A stretch of 64,000 bases of DNA from Kutzneria sp036403095 (GTDB taxonomy: Bacteria; Actinomycetota; Actinomycetes; Mycobacteriales; Pseudonocardiaceae). A program made the position numbers and the translations under genes. The stretch spans positions 1 to 64,000 of the forward strand of contig DASWRQ010000251.1 of NCBI GenBank assembly GCA_036403095.1, read 5' to 3'. The notes below the pieces were generated by a model. It searched no databases, was not told the origin of the DNA, and was given only the letters and a program-made list of their open reading frames with translations. Of the stretch, positions 31,883 to 40,423 are shown piece after piece (the stretch's first letter is position 1; every line of letters begins with the position of its first letter).

Positions 31883-34537
31883 CGCGATGTCCGTGCGGGT
31901 GCGGACCTGGAGCTTGGCCAGGATGTGCGAGACGTGCGTGGTCACCGTGCGCCTCGACACGAACAACCGCTCGGCGATCTGCGGGTTGGACAGTCCGGCC
32001 ACCACCAGCTGGGCCACCGTGGCCTCGGCCGGCGTGAGGCTGTCCCAGCCGGTCTTGGCCCGACGGTGCTTGACCTTCGGGCCGCGCCGCAGGCCCAGCC
32101 CGCGCAGCATCGACTGGGCCCGGGCCAGCTGCCACTCGGCGCCCAGCTCCGCGTACAGGTCCAGGGCCCGCGACGCCGCCGCCCGGGCCGAGCTCGACTG
32201 TCCGTTGTGGACGAACGCGACGGCGGCGGCCTCCAGGGCCAGCGCCCGGGCCAGCGGCCGGCCGCACTCGCGATAGGCGGTGGCCGCGCGCAGCAGCTCC
32301 TCGCCGTCCCCCTCGACCAGCCCCCGGCAGTACGCCGCGGCCCCGATCCGGTGCCCCACCACGGAATCCGCCGCCATGTCGACGACCTTCCCGGTGATCT
32401 CCCTGGCGGTGCCCAGGTCGCCGACCGCGACCGCGAGCCGAACGACCTCCGGCAGCACGTCGTCGAAGTCGACCGAGTCGCGCAGCGCGGCCAGCGCCTC
32501 GTCCAGCCGGCCGGCCTGCTCGTGCACCAGGCTGGTGACCAGCGCCATGTGCAGCACCGGCCGGCCACCCACCTGCGCCGCCCGCACGACGGCCAGATGC
32601 CGTTGCGCGGCAGCGTGATCACCGCGGTGCAGCTTGACCAACGCGGCGATGCTGTGGTCGGACGCCGCCACCACCGGGTTCCTGAGCTCGTCGGCCAGCA
32701 GATCGACGTCCACCAGCGCCTCGTCCCAGCGGCCCGAGTCGTACGACATCTGCACGAGGGCACTCTGCGCCTGGGCCAGCCGCACGGTGTTGCCGACGTG
32801 CTCGGCCAGCTGCCGCACGTCCTGCGCGGCGGCCACCGCCTCGTCACAGCGGTCGACGCCACCGAGCGCCACCGCGCGGTTGATCCGCAGCAGCAGGCTG
32901 AGCTCGGCGGTCGCGCCGTCGCGGCCGATCACCCGTACGGCGTGGTCCAGCAGGTCCAGCGCGCCGGCCATGTTGCCGCGCAGGATGAGCACGATGCTGC
33001 GCACGTGCAACGACCAGCCGACCGCCCACTCGTCGGCCGGCGCGGCATCGGCGGCGTCCAGCGCGGCCTTTTCGGCGGCGTCGGAATCGCCGAGATTCCA
33101 GTGCGCCCGCGCGGTGAGCACGAGCAGTCGGGCGCGCGCCCGGCCGGTGGTGCCCGGATCGGAGAGCGCGCGGTCCAGCTCGACCAGCGACTGGGCGACA
33201 TGGCCGCTCATACTGCGGCACTGCAGGAGAATGTGGTGCAGCCACACGATCTGCACGGCGTCCGCGGACAGCTCGAGCGCCCGGGTGGCGACCTGCTCGG
33301 CCTCGTCGAAGTCGCCGGTGCGGTAGAGCGCGTCGGCGAACCGGCTGGCCAGCGACAGCCGCCGGGCGTCCCACCGCGGCGTGGCCAGCACCCGGCGGAA
33401 CAGGTCGACCGCGGCCGACGGCGACTGGCCGACGAGCGCGCCGGCGTTGTCGCACAACCAGTCCACGGTCCACTCGTCGGCGCCGGAGGCCACCAGCAGC
33501 TGCTTGGCCACGCGTTCGACCGGGGCGCCCGAGCCGTCGAGCAGTCGGGCCGCGTCCAGGTGCCAGGCCGTCCGCACCGGCGGCGACATGCGTTCGTACA
33601 AGGCGGATCGCACCAACGCGTGTCGAAACGACAGGCCGTCACCGGCCTCGACCAGCACGCCGGCCGTGGCCGCCTGATCCAGCGCCGGCAGCAGCTCGGC
33701 GACCGAGCGGCCGAGCACAACGCCGAGATCGGCCACGGAGAACACGACCCCGATCAGCGTCGCGGCCCGCAGCACGTGTCGGGTCTGTTCCGACAGGAAG
33801 TCCAGCCGGTGGTCGATCGCGGCGGCCAGCGAGCCCGGCCGGGCCGCGCCACCGGCCAAAGCGCTGACGAGTTCCGTTGTGTACAAAGGGTTTCCGGCCG
33901 CGTCCTCGGCCTGCCGAAGCAGTTCGTCGGTCGGCCGGGCGCCGACCAGCCGAGCCACCAGCTCGCCGATCGCGTCGGCCGGCAGCGGGCCCAGGCCGAT
34001 CTGGCCGTCGGGCCCGAGCTGCCGCCACAGCGCGGACAGGTCGTCCCGCACCGGGACCGGCCGCAGCGTGCCGATCAGCAGCAGCGGCAGCTGGTTCACG
34101 AGCTTGAGCAGTCGGCTGAACACCGCGACCGTGACCTTGTCGGCCCACTGGAGGTCGTCGATCGCCAGCACCACCGGCCCGTCGGCGCACAGCTCCTCGA
34201 CCATGCCCAGCACGCGCTCCGCCGCGACGGCAGTGGGATCGAGCACGGTCGGCACCTCGCCGCGCAGCAGCCGCAGCACCGATCGGCCGTCGTCGGACCG
34301 CTCCGCGCGCAGGGCCTCCAGCAGCGGCAGCAGGGGCAGCAGCCGGCCGAGTTCGTCGCCCGCGCCCCAGTGCACGCGGCAGCCGTTGTCCAGCGCCGCG
34401 TCACACACCGTGCGCAGCAGCATGGTCTTGCCGATGCCGGGTTCGCCGTCGATCAGCGCCGCGCCGCCCCGGCCACCGGCGAGGCCATGAACCCGGGCGG
34501 TGAGCCGGGCAAGCTCACGGCCGCGCCCGATCAGCAT
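31847..34537 (-). CDS. Large LuxR-family ATP-binding regulator (LAL)
   Basis: About 896 residues. An N-terminal AAA-type ATPase has Walker A GEPGIGKT (31-38) and Walker B VVLAIDDLQWAD (near 120-131). A middle region of helical TPR-like repeats follows, and a C-terminal LuxR helix-turn-helix (about 835-892; LTPAEATVAQLVVAGLSNPQ, then SRRTVTTHVSHILAKL). LAL regulators activate secondary metabolism or catabolic genes after ATP binding. ATG 34537 is chosen because a good promoter (34545-34573) puts the transcript start at that codon; the in-frame ATG at 34573 lies inside the -35. It is divergent from a tiny exported peptide gene. Confidence 0.93.
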   Translation of the reverse strand: MLIGRGRELARLTARVHGLAGGRGGAALIDGEPGIGKTMLLRTVCDAALDNGCRVHWGAGDELGRLLPLLPLLEALRAERSDDGRSVLRLLRGEVPTVLDPTAVAAERVLGMVEELCADGPVVLAIDDLQWADKVTVAVFSRLLKLVNQLPLLLIGTLRPVPVRDDLSALWRQLGPDGQIGLGPLPADAIGELVARLVGARPTDELLRQAEDAAGNPLYTTELVSALAGGAARPGSLAAAIDHRLDFLSEQTRHVLRAATLIGVVFSVADLGVVLGRSVAELLPALDQAATAGVLVEAGDGLSFRHALVRSALYERMSPPVRTAWHLDAARLLDGSGAPVERVAKQLLVASGADEWTVDWLCDNAGALVGQSPSAAVDLFRRVLATPRWDARRLSLASRFADALYRTGDFDEAEQVATRALELSADAVQIVWLHHILLQCRSMSGHVAQSLVELDRALSDPGTTGRARARLLVLTARAHWNLGDSDAAEKAALDAADAAPADEWAVGWSLHVRSIVLILRGNMAGALDLLDHAVRVIGRDGATAELSLLLRINRAVALGGVDRCDEAVAAAQDVRQLAEHVGNTVRLAQAQSALVQMSYDSGRWDEALVDVDLLADELRNPVVAASDHSIAALVKLHRGDHAAAQRHLAVVRAAQVGGRPVLHMALVTSLVHEQAGRLDEALAALRDSVDFDDVLPEVVRLAVAVGDLGTAREITGKVVDMAADSVVGHRIGAAAYCRGLVEGDGEELLRAATAYRECGRPLARALALEAAAVAFVHNGQSSSARAAASRALDLYAELGAEWQLARAQSMLRGLGLRRGPKVKHRRAKTGWDSLTPAEATVAQLVVAGLSNPQIAERLFVSRRTVTTHVSHILAKLQVRTRTDIAREASLRQAASG

Positions 34538-34573
34538 GCGCGTCAGAATACAACAAAAACGGGAGCTGAACAA
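34537..34573 (-). promoter_or_regulatory. Leaderless promoter of the LAL regulator
   Basis: On the minus strand: -35 TTGTTC (34568-34573), 17-bp spacer, -10 TATTCT (34545-34550), then seven bases to the ATG at 34537. There is no ribosome site. This spacing predicts transcription starting at or next to the start codon. Confidence 0.65.
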
Positions 34574-34733
34574 GACATTTCATTCATTCGAACCATTAGA
34601 GGTGAACACCGGAAGACACAATTGCTGCTTACTGTTCATTCACCGCTGGTCCGAGTGTCATACGTCGACTGCCACCCTGGGTGTCGAATCGCGCACCACC
34701 TGTGTACTGATGCGAAGTCATCACGGAGGAACA

Positions 34734-34862
34734 ATGCGCTTCACCATGGCCGTCGTGGCGATCGCACTCGCCATTTTCGCTGGTGCCGGGGCTGTCGCCG
34801 GCGCCGTCACGCCGCAGACGAACAGTTCCGCGGCCCCCGCCATCGGCATGCCCTACGACTAG
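34734..34862 (+). CDS. Very small exported peptide (42 residues)
   Basis: A 42-codon gene with a strong GGAGGA ribosome site just before its ATG. The product is a signal peptide (MRFTMAVVAIALAIFAGAGA) and a polar tail of roughly 16-20 residues (VTPQTNSSAAPAIGMPYD). The tail has no cysteines, so this is not a defensin or lanthipeptide type. It is divergent from the LAL regulator and convergent with dinB, whose end is ten bases away. Its role is unknown. A secreted signal sensed directly or indirectly by the regulator is one possibility, inferred only from position and form. Confidence 0.6.
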   Translation: MRFTMAVVAIALAIFAGAGAVAGAVTPQTNSSAAPAIGMPYD

Positions 34863-34872
34863 CCGGCCTATT

Positions 34873-36132
34873 TCACTCTCGTTCTTTACGAGTCGTCCGC
34901 CCCAGCAATGAGGCTGGGCGCACGGCCGCGCCGCCGAATCGGGAACGTGCCGAGTCGGCGGCCTGGTCCGCTTCCCGCCAGCCTCGCTCCGGGGCGTCCA
35001 TGAACAGTTGTTCGCCGATCTCGGACGCGTGGGCCAATTGCTCCACCCGTACACCGATCAGCCGAACGGCGCCATACGGAACGTTCTCGGTCAGCAGTTT
35101 CACCGCGGCTTGATAGACCTCCTGGGTGACATCGGTGGCCACCTGGAGGGTCTTCGAGCGGGTGATCGTGGTGAAGTCCTCGAACCGCACCTTGATCGAC
35201 ACGGTCCGGGCGCGCAGGCCGCGGGCCCGCAGCGAGGACGCCGTCCGCTCGGACAGGTGCAGCAGCTCCCGCTTGAGCAGCTCCCGGTCGTGGTGATCGA
35301 CCTCGAACGTCTCCTCGGCGCCGATCGACTTCTCCGCCGAGTCCGGCACCACCGCCCGCGAGTCGAACCCGTTGGCCAGCGCGTACAGATGATCGGCCGC
35401 GGCCACGCCGACCACCCGGCGCAGCCGCGTGACCGGGGCCGCCGCCACGTCGCCGACCGTGTGCATGTCGATGCGTTCCAAGGCTTCCGCGCTGCGCGCG
35501 CCGACGCCCCACAGCGCCGACACCGGCAGCGGGTGCAGGAACGCCAGCATCTGCTCCTTGGGCACCACCACCATGCCGTCCGGCTTGGCCAGGCCCGAGG
35601 CCAGCTTGGCCACGAACTTCGTCGAGGCCACCCCGACCGAGCAGTTCACCCCGGTCCGCGCCAGCACGTCCGTCCGCAACTGGGCGCCGATCTTCGACGG
35701 CGTCGTGCGCAGCCGCTTGAGCGCGCCCGAGACGTCCAGGAACGCCTCGTCCAGGCTGAGCGGCTCGACCAGCGGCGTCAGCTCCCGGAACAGGTTCATG
35801 ACCGTGCGGGACGCCTCCGTGTACAGCTCGAACGTGGGCGAGATGAACACCGCGTGCGGGCACAGCCGGCGGGCCCGCGTGGTCGGCATCGCCGAGCGGA
35901 CGCCGAAGCCACGGGCGATGTAGTTGGCCGAGGACACCACACCCCGGTTGCCGGTGCCGCCCACGATCACCGGCTTGTCCCGCAGCTCCGGCCGCTCGCG
36001 GATCTCCACCGACGCGTAGAAGGCGTCCATGTCGACGTGCAGGATCGGGCAGCCGGTGTCGTCCGGCCACAGCGTGTCGGACACCCGGAACCGCTCCACC
36101 AGGCCGCGGGGCAGATTTCCGCTGCGCCCCAT
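34873..36132 (-). CDS. dinB: DNA polymerase IV (Y-family, DinB)
   Basis: A 419-residue Y-family translesion polymerase. Catalytic carboxylates are visible in HVDMDAFYASVE (Asp34, Asp36) and SLDEAFLDV (Asp128, Glu129). The helix-hairpin-helix region (PLPVSALWGVGARSAEAL) and the little-finger domain (KSIGAEETFEVD) follow in order. The C-terminus lacks an obvious QLxLF-type clamp-binding motif; it ends in SLLGRTTRKERE. ATG 36132 has GAGGGG (36139-36144) six bases upstream. A near-perfect LexA box (36143-36158) overlaps the ribosome site, so the gene is probably SOS-induced. Confidence 0.95.
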   Translation of the reverse strand: MGRSGNLPRGLVERFRVSDTLWPDDTGCPILHVDMDAFYASVEIRERPELRDKPVIVGGTGNRGVVSSANYIARGFGVRSAMPTTRARRLCPHAVFISPTFELYTEASRTVMNLFRELTPLVEPLSLDEAFLDVSGALKRLRTTPSKIGAQLRTDVLARTGVNCSVGVASTKFVAKLASGLAKPDGMVVVPKEQMLAFLHPLPVSALWGVGARSAEALERIDMHTVGDVAAAPVTRLRRVVGVAAADHLYALANGFDSRAVVPDSAEKSIGAEETFEVDHHDRELLKRELLHLSERTASSLRARGLRARTVSIKVRFEDFTTITRSKTLQVATDVTQEVYQAAVKLLTENVPYGAVRLIGVRVEQLAHASEIGEQLFMDAPERGWREADQAADSARSRFGGAAVRPASLLGRTTRKERE

Positions 36133-36142
36133 GCCGCACCCC

Positions 36143-36158
36143 TCGATCACACGTTCGA
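36143..36158. promoter_or_regulatory. LexA (SOS) box upstream of dinB
   Basis: TCGATCACACGTTCGA matches the actinobacterial LexA box TCGAAC-N4-GTTCGA at 11 of 12 specified bases. It lies 11 bp before the dinB ATG, where LexA would block expression. Confidence 0.75.
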
Positions 36159-36203
36159 CTCGGACCCGCCGAGTCTAGCCGCGAGGTCCGACACTCCCGC
36201 CCC

Positions 36204-36252
36204 TGTGGTCCACATGTGGCGCTGGAAGTCGACTGTGGTCCACAGGTGGCCC
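36204..36252. repeat. Two identical 11-bp palindromes 30 bp apart
   Basis: TGTGGTCCACA, a perfect 5-1-5 palindrome, occurs at 36204-36214 and 36234-36244. Each is followed by (A/G)-GTGGC-type sequence, so the direct repeat runs about 20 bp. The pair lies between dinB and the S53 protease gene, about 105-160 bp upstream of the protease ATG, and looks like a double operator. Confidence 0.65.
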
Positions 36253-36360
36253 GGGCTCGTAACTGTGAGTGCGGCCAGTCGTTTGGCGGAGTGTCACCCG
36301 TGCGGGTGGCACGGGACGATCTCAGTCCCGGTTCGTGACGTGAGTCACCTTGGAGGCGGA

Positions 36361-37602
36361 ATGTCACCCTGCGGCAGATCCCGAATCCTCACCATCCTCG
36401 CGCTGGCCGCCGCCGCGCTCGTGCCCCTGTCCCTGACCGCCCCCGCGGCCCAGGCCGCGCCGCTGCTGTCCGGTGGCCTGGTCGACCTCGGCTGCGCCAC
36501 GAGCCAGGCTCACTTCCACTGCCTGGGCAAGGCGATCAAGTCGCCGAACGGGCCCGGCCCGCTGACCGTGACCACCCCCGTCGGCCTCGCGCCGGCCGAC
36601 ATCCAGGCCGCCTACGGCCTGACCGGCAAGACCTCCGGCGGCCGTACCGTGGCCATTGTGGACGCCATGGACGCGCCGACCGCCGAGGCCGACCTCGCCG
36701 TCTTCCGCAGCAAGCGCGGGCTGTCCCCGTGCACCACGGCCAACGGCTGCTTCAAAAAGGTCAACCAGAACGGCGCCGCCAGCCCGCTGCCGGCCGGCGA
36801 CTACGGCTGGGCCGAGGAGATCAGTCTCGACCTCGACACCGTCTCCGCCACCTGCCCCGACTGCCACATCCTGTTGGTGGAGGCCAATTCCCCCGACACC
36901 GATCCCTTGATGACCGCCGTCGACACCGCCGCCAGCACTTCCGGCGTCGTGGCCATCTCCAACAGCTACGGCGGCGCCGAGGACGGCACCATCACCGCCG
37001 CCGACGTGCACCTCAACCACCCGGGCATCGCCGTCACCGCCTCCTCCGGCGACTCCGGCTACGGCGTCAGCTGGCCCGCCTCCTCGCCGTACGTCACCGC
37101 CGTCGGCGGCACCACTCTCACCAAGGCCGCCGGCACCCCTCGCGGCTGGACCGAGAAGGCGTGGTCCGGGGCCGGCAGCGGCTGCTCCGCCATCGAGCCC
37201 AAGCCCGCGTGGCAGCACGACGCCGGCTGCGCCAAGCGCACCGTCGCCGACGTCTCCGCCGACGCCGACCCCGCCTCCGGTCTGGGCATCTACGACACCT
37301 ACAACAGCTGCGGCACCAGCTCGTTCTGCGACTTCCTCATCGCCTTGGGGTTGGCCCAGGGCGCTGACGGCTGGGTACAGGTCGGCGGCACCAGCCTGTC
37401 GTCGCCCATCATCGCCAGCGTCTACGCGCTGGCCGGCAACTCCGTGACGTCGGGCTCCTACCCGTACGCCCACACGTCCGGGCTGAACGACGTCACCACC
37501 GGCTCCAACGGCAGCTGCGGCGGCACCTACCTCTGCACCGCCGTCGTCGGCTACGACGGCCCGACGGGCCTCGGCACCCCCAACGGCACCACCGGCTTCT
37601 GA
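36361..37602 (+). CDS. Secreted peptidase S53 (sedolisin-like), without the usual long prodomain
   Basis: A 413-residue exported serine-carboxyl peptidase. After the signal peptide (to about APAAQA, residue 32) there is only a short leader before the catalytic domain. The S53 residues can be read: Glu153 and Asp157 in the block WAEEISLDLD (four apart as required), oxyanion Asp231 in SSGDSGY and Ser345 in GGTSLSSP. Several cysteines (CPDC, NSCGTSSFCD) suggest disulfides. GGAGG (36351-36355) precedes the ATG. The missing N-terminal activation domain distinguishes it from the second S53 protease at 46099. Two palindromic sites upstream suggest regulated expression. Confidence 0.9.
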   Translation: MSPCGRSRILTILALAAAALVPLSLTAPAAQAAPLLSGGLVDLGCATSQAHFHCLGKAIKSPNGPGPLTVTTPVGLAPADIQAAYGLTGKTSGGRTVAIVDAMDAPTAEADLAVFRSKRGLSPCTTANGCFKKVNQNGAASPLPAGDYGWAEEISLDLDTVSATCPDCHILLVEANSPDTDPLMTAVDTAASTSGVVAISNSYGGAEDGTITAADVHLNHPGIAVTASSGDSGYGVSWPASSPYVTAVGGTTLTKAAGTPRGWTEKAWSGAGSGCSAIEPKPAWQHDAGCAKRTVADVSADADPASGLGIYDTYNSCGTSSFCDFLIALGLAQGADGWVQVGGTSLSSPIIASVYALAGNSVTSGSYPYAHTSGLNDVTTGSNGSCGGTYLCTAVVGYDGPTGLGTPNGTTGF

Positions 37603-37626
37603 CGGCCCGATCGCCCGCCGACCCGG

Positions 37627-38346
37627 TCAGGGCCGGCGGGCGAGGGCGTGCAGGCGGGAGGCAACGTCGCGCAACGGGGGCTGGGTGGCGGCGGCGACCT
37701 CGAGCTGCGCAAGCGCTTCCGCGGCGCCGGGATTGCCCTCCAGCACCGCGCCGGGCACGAGGTCGGCGACGACGCCGTAGCCCTGGAGGAGCTCGACGTC
37801 CAGGCCGGCGTCGCTCAAGGCCGACCGCAGGCTGTCCACGTCGAATCGGCGCTTGAGGGAGTCGTCGGGCAGCTGGCCGTCGGGGTCGTCGAGCAGCTGA
37901 CGGGCGTCGACGAGGCGGCCGGCCAACACGCGGTTGATCAGGGCGGCATAGCGGTTGGCGACCAGCACGGACACCGCGCCACCGGGGGCGGCGGCGCCGG
38001 CCAGCTGGGACAGCGCGGCCGGCAGGTCGTCGACGAACTCCAGCACGCCGTGGCCGAGGACCAGGTCGGCGTGGCCGGCGGGGACAAGATCGGCCAACAG
38101 GTCGGTGTCGCCCTGCACGGCGGTGACGTGGTCGGCGACGCCGGCTTCGACGGCCCGCCGCTGCAGCGTGGCCAGGGCGTTCGGGCTGGGATCGACGACC
38201 GTGACCAGGCAGCCCGCGGCGGCCAGCGGCACGGCCCACACGCCGGAGCCACCGCCGACGTCCAGCACGCGGGGCGGCTCGGCGTGCCGGCGGCGGACCG
38301 CGGCCAGCTCGGTGTCGAGCGCCAGACGGACGGCATCGGGTCGCAT
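37627..38346 (-). CDS. Class I SAM-dependent methyltransferase
   Basis: A 239-residue methyltransferase. Motif I is VLDVGGGSGVWAVPLA (near 26-41), motif II VTVVDPSPNALA, then VTAVQGD and DLVLGHGVLEFV. The C-terminal half contains GYGVVADLVPG. It resembles UbiE/CmoM-like small methyltransferases, with the substrate unknown. It is divergent from the ParA-like gene and convergent with the S53 protease gene, separated from it by about 24 bp. Confidence 0.9.
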   Translation of the reverse strand: MRPDAVRLALDTELAAVRRRHAEPPRVLDVGGGSGVWAVPLAAAGCLVTVVDPSPNALATLQRRAVEAGVADHVTAVQGDTDLLADLVPAGHADLVLGHGVLEFVDDLPAALSQLAGAAAPGGAVSVLVANRYAALINRVLAGRLVDARQLLDDPDGQLPDDSLKRRFDVDSLRSALSDAGLDVELLQGYGVVADLVPGAVLEGNPGAAEALAQLEVAAATQPPLRDVASRLHALARRP

Positions 38347-38414
38347 GGGCCCGAGTCTATGGGTGTGCCGGTGTCGTGATCTGCGCGGCTTGTCGGAGAC
38401 CGTAGGCTGCCCGT

Positions 38415-39404
38415 GTGCATACGGTTGCGGTGTTGAGCCTCAAGGGCGGTGTCGGCAAGACGACGGTTGCCTTGGGCCTGGCCTCGGCGGCGTTGCGCCG
38501 GGGAGTGCGCACCCTGGTGGTGGACCTGGACCCGCAGTGCAACTCGACGGCGACGCTGGAACCGGCCGAGACCGAGGCCACCCTGTTCGACGTGCTGCAG
38601 AAGCCGACCCTGGAGAACGTGCGGGCGGCGATCACCCCCAGCGGCTGGGGCGAAGGCGTCGACGTGCTGGTCGGCGCCGAGGAGGTGGAGGGGCTCAACC
38701 ACCCCGACCCCGGCACGAGCAAGCTCAGCCGGCTGGAGACGGCCCTGGCCGCCGTGCACGACATGCTGGAGGAGGACGAGCAGCCGTATCAGCTGGTGCT
38801 GCTGGACTGTCCGCCGTCGCTGGGCCAGCTGACCCGGTCGGCACTGGTCGCGGCGGACCGGGCGCTGCTGGTCACGGAGCCGACGATGTTCGCGGTGTCC
38901 GGCGTGCAGCGGGCGTTCGAGGCGGTGCAGGCCGAGCGCGAGGCCCACAACCCCGAGCTGCAGCCGCTGGGCGTGGTGGTCAACCGGGTGCGACCGCGCT
39001 CGCACGAGCACCAGTTCCGCATCGACGAGCTGCGGGACATCTTCGGCCCGCTGGTGATGCCGGTGGCGCTGCCGGACCGGCTGGCGGTGCAGCAGGCGCA
39101 GGGCGCGTGCATGCCGATCCACATGTGGAACACGCCGGGGGCCCGCGAGGTGGCGCTGGCGTTCAACCTGCTGCTGGCCCGGGTGCTGCGGTCCCGGAGC
39201 AGGCGGACCCGATCGGTGTTCGCGCCGGCCGAGGACGAGGTCTACGACGAGACCGTCGAGGAAGAGACTCCCGACGAAGAGGCCCCCGAGGAAGAGAGCC
39301 CCGAGGAAGAGACCGTCGCGGAGGAGGCCGTCGCCGACGAGCACGCGCCGCCGGACGCCGGTCCGATCGGGCGGCCGCAGTTCATGGAACCGCACCTGCC
39401 CTGA
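38415..39404 (+). CDS. ParA/MinD-type ATPase with acidic C-terminal tail
   Basis: A 329-residue P-loop ATPase with the deviant Walker A KGGVGKTT (residues 10-17), VVDLDPQCN and the LLDCPPSLGQLTRSAL block of ParA/Soj proteins. The last 70 residues are mostly Glu/Asp (ETPDEEAPEEESPEEE) and are likely disordered. No parB partner is adjacent, so a role in positioning something other than chromosome origins is likely. The GTG at 38415 has no ribosome site; a TAGGCT hexamer six bases before it suggests a leaderless start. Its stop overlaps the start of the glycosylase gene (TGATG). Confidence 0.9.
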   Translation: MHTVAVLSLKGGVGKTTVALGLASAALRRGVRTLVVDLDPQCNSTATLEPAETEATLFDVLQKPTLENVRAAITPSGWGEGVDVLVGAEEVEGLNHPDPGTSKLSRLETALAAVHDMLEEDEQPYQLVLLDCPPSLGQLTRSALVAADRALLVTEPTMFAVSGVQRAFEAVQAEREAHNPELQPLGVVVNRVRPRSHEHQFRIDELRDIFGPLVMPVALPDRLAVQQAQGACMPIHMWNTPGAREVALAFNLLLARVLRSRSRRTRSVFAPAEDEVYDETVEEETPDEEAPEEESPEEETVAEEAVADEHAPPDAGPIGRPQFMEPHLP

Positions 39405-40201
39405 TGCCCGAGGGCGACACGGTCTTCCTCACCGCGCACCGGCTGCACGACGCGTTGGCCGGCAACACGTTGACGCGCGGGGAGATCCGCCACCCCGAAC
39501 TGTCCAGTGTGGACCTGACCGGCCGCGAGGTGGCCGGCGTCGGCTCCGTGGGCAAGCACATCTTCACCCGCCTCCGCGACGGTCTCAGCCTGCACAGCCA
39601 CCTCCGGATGGACGGCAGCTGGCACCTCTACCGCCCCGGCGAGCACTGGCGCCGACCGTCCCACCAGATCAGGGCGATACTGTCCACTTCGGACCGTTCG
39701 GCCGTCGGATTTCTCCTGCACGATCTGGAATTGCTGCCGACGGCCGAGGAGTCTCGGCTGGTCGGTCACCTCGGTCCGGATCTGCTGCACCCGTCCTGGG
39801 ACGCCGCGATGGCCGCCGAGGCCGTCAGCCGGCTCACCGCCGACCCGTCCCGGCAGCTCGGGCTCGCCCTGCTCGACCAGCGCGTGATGGCCGGCGTCGG
39901 CAACCTGTACAAGGCCGAGGTCTGCTTCCTGCTCGGCGTCTCCCCGTGGTCCCCGGTCTCCGCCGTCGACCCGGCCCGAGCCGTCGAGCTCAGCCACAAG
40001 TTGTTGCTGCGCAACGCCTGGCGGCCTGAGCAGTCCACCACCGGCGAGCTGGCCCGTGGCCGGCAGCACTGGGTGTACGAGCGACAGGGCAAACGCTGCC
40101 TGCGCTGCGGTCACACCGTCGTACGGGCGCCCCAGGGCACCGGACTGCAGCAACGGCCGACCTGGTACTGCCCGCACTGCCAGCCCGGCCCGACGGCGTG
40201 A
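39404..40201 (+). CDS. Fpg/Nei-family DNA glycosylase (endonuclease VIII-like)
   Basis: A 265-residue base-excision DNA glycosylase/AP lyase. It begins MPEGDTV, where the N-terminal Pro and Glu are the catalytic pair of the family. The helix-two-turn-helix region (LLDQRVMAGVGNLYKAE) and the C-terminal zinc finger (CLRCGHTVV ... WYCPHC) are intact. MPEGD rather than MPELPE places it with Nei2-type proteins that remove oxidised pyrimidines. It is coupled to the ParA-like gene by a one-base overlap. Confidence 0.93.
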   Translation: MPEGDTVFLTAHRLHDALAGNTLTRGEIRHPELSSVDLTGREVAGVGSVGKHIFTRLRDGLSLHSHLRMDGSWHLYRPGEHWRRPSHQIRAILSTSDRSAVGFLLHDLELLPTAEESRLVGHLGPDLLHPSWDAAMAAEAVSRLTADPSRQLGLALLDQRVMAGVGNLYKAEVCFLLGVSPWSPVSAVDPARAVELSHKLLLRNAWRPEQSTTGELARGRQHWVYERQGKRCLRCGHTVVRAPQGTGLQQRPTWYCPHCQPGPTA

Positions 40202-40423
40202 CTTTGCTGTAGCGGCAAGTATTGTACGCCGATCAGCCGCTCGGCGAATCCACGTGTATCCGGCGGCGGCGTGTGTACTCTTGACCTCACGGGGGATCTT
40301 TCCTGCACGGCCGATGACCACGGGGGTGACCGGCCGCTAGGTCCGCGACACCGAGTTCGCACACACGCCGATGGCGCTCGCTCTGGGGAGGGCGGGCCTC
40401 GGCGTACGCACTGAGGGGGTTCA

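Noticed and set aside
31688..35113. 1141-residue plus-strand frame opposite the LAL regulator
   Set aside because: Antisense shadow; the LAL protein has intact ATPase and HTH motifs while this frame has none.
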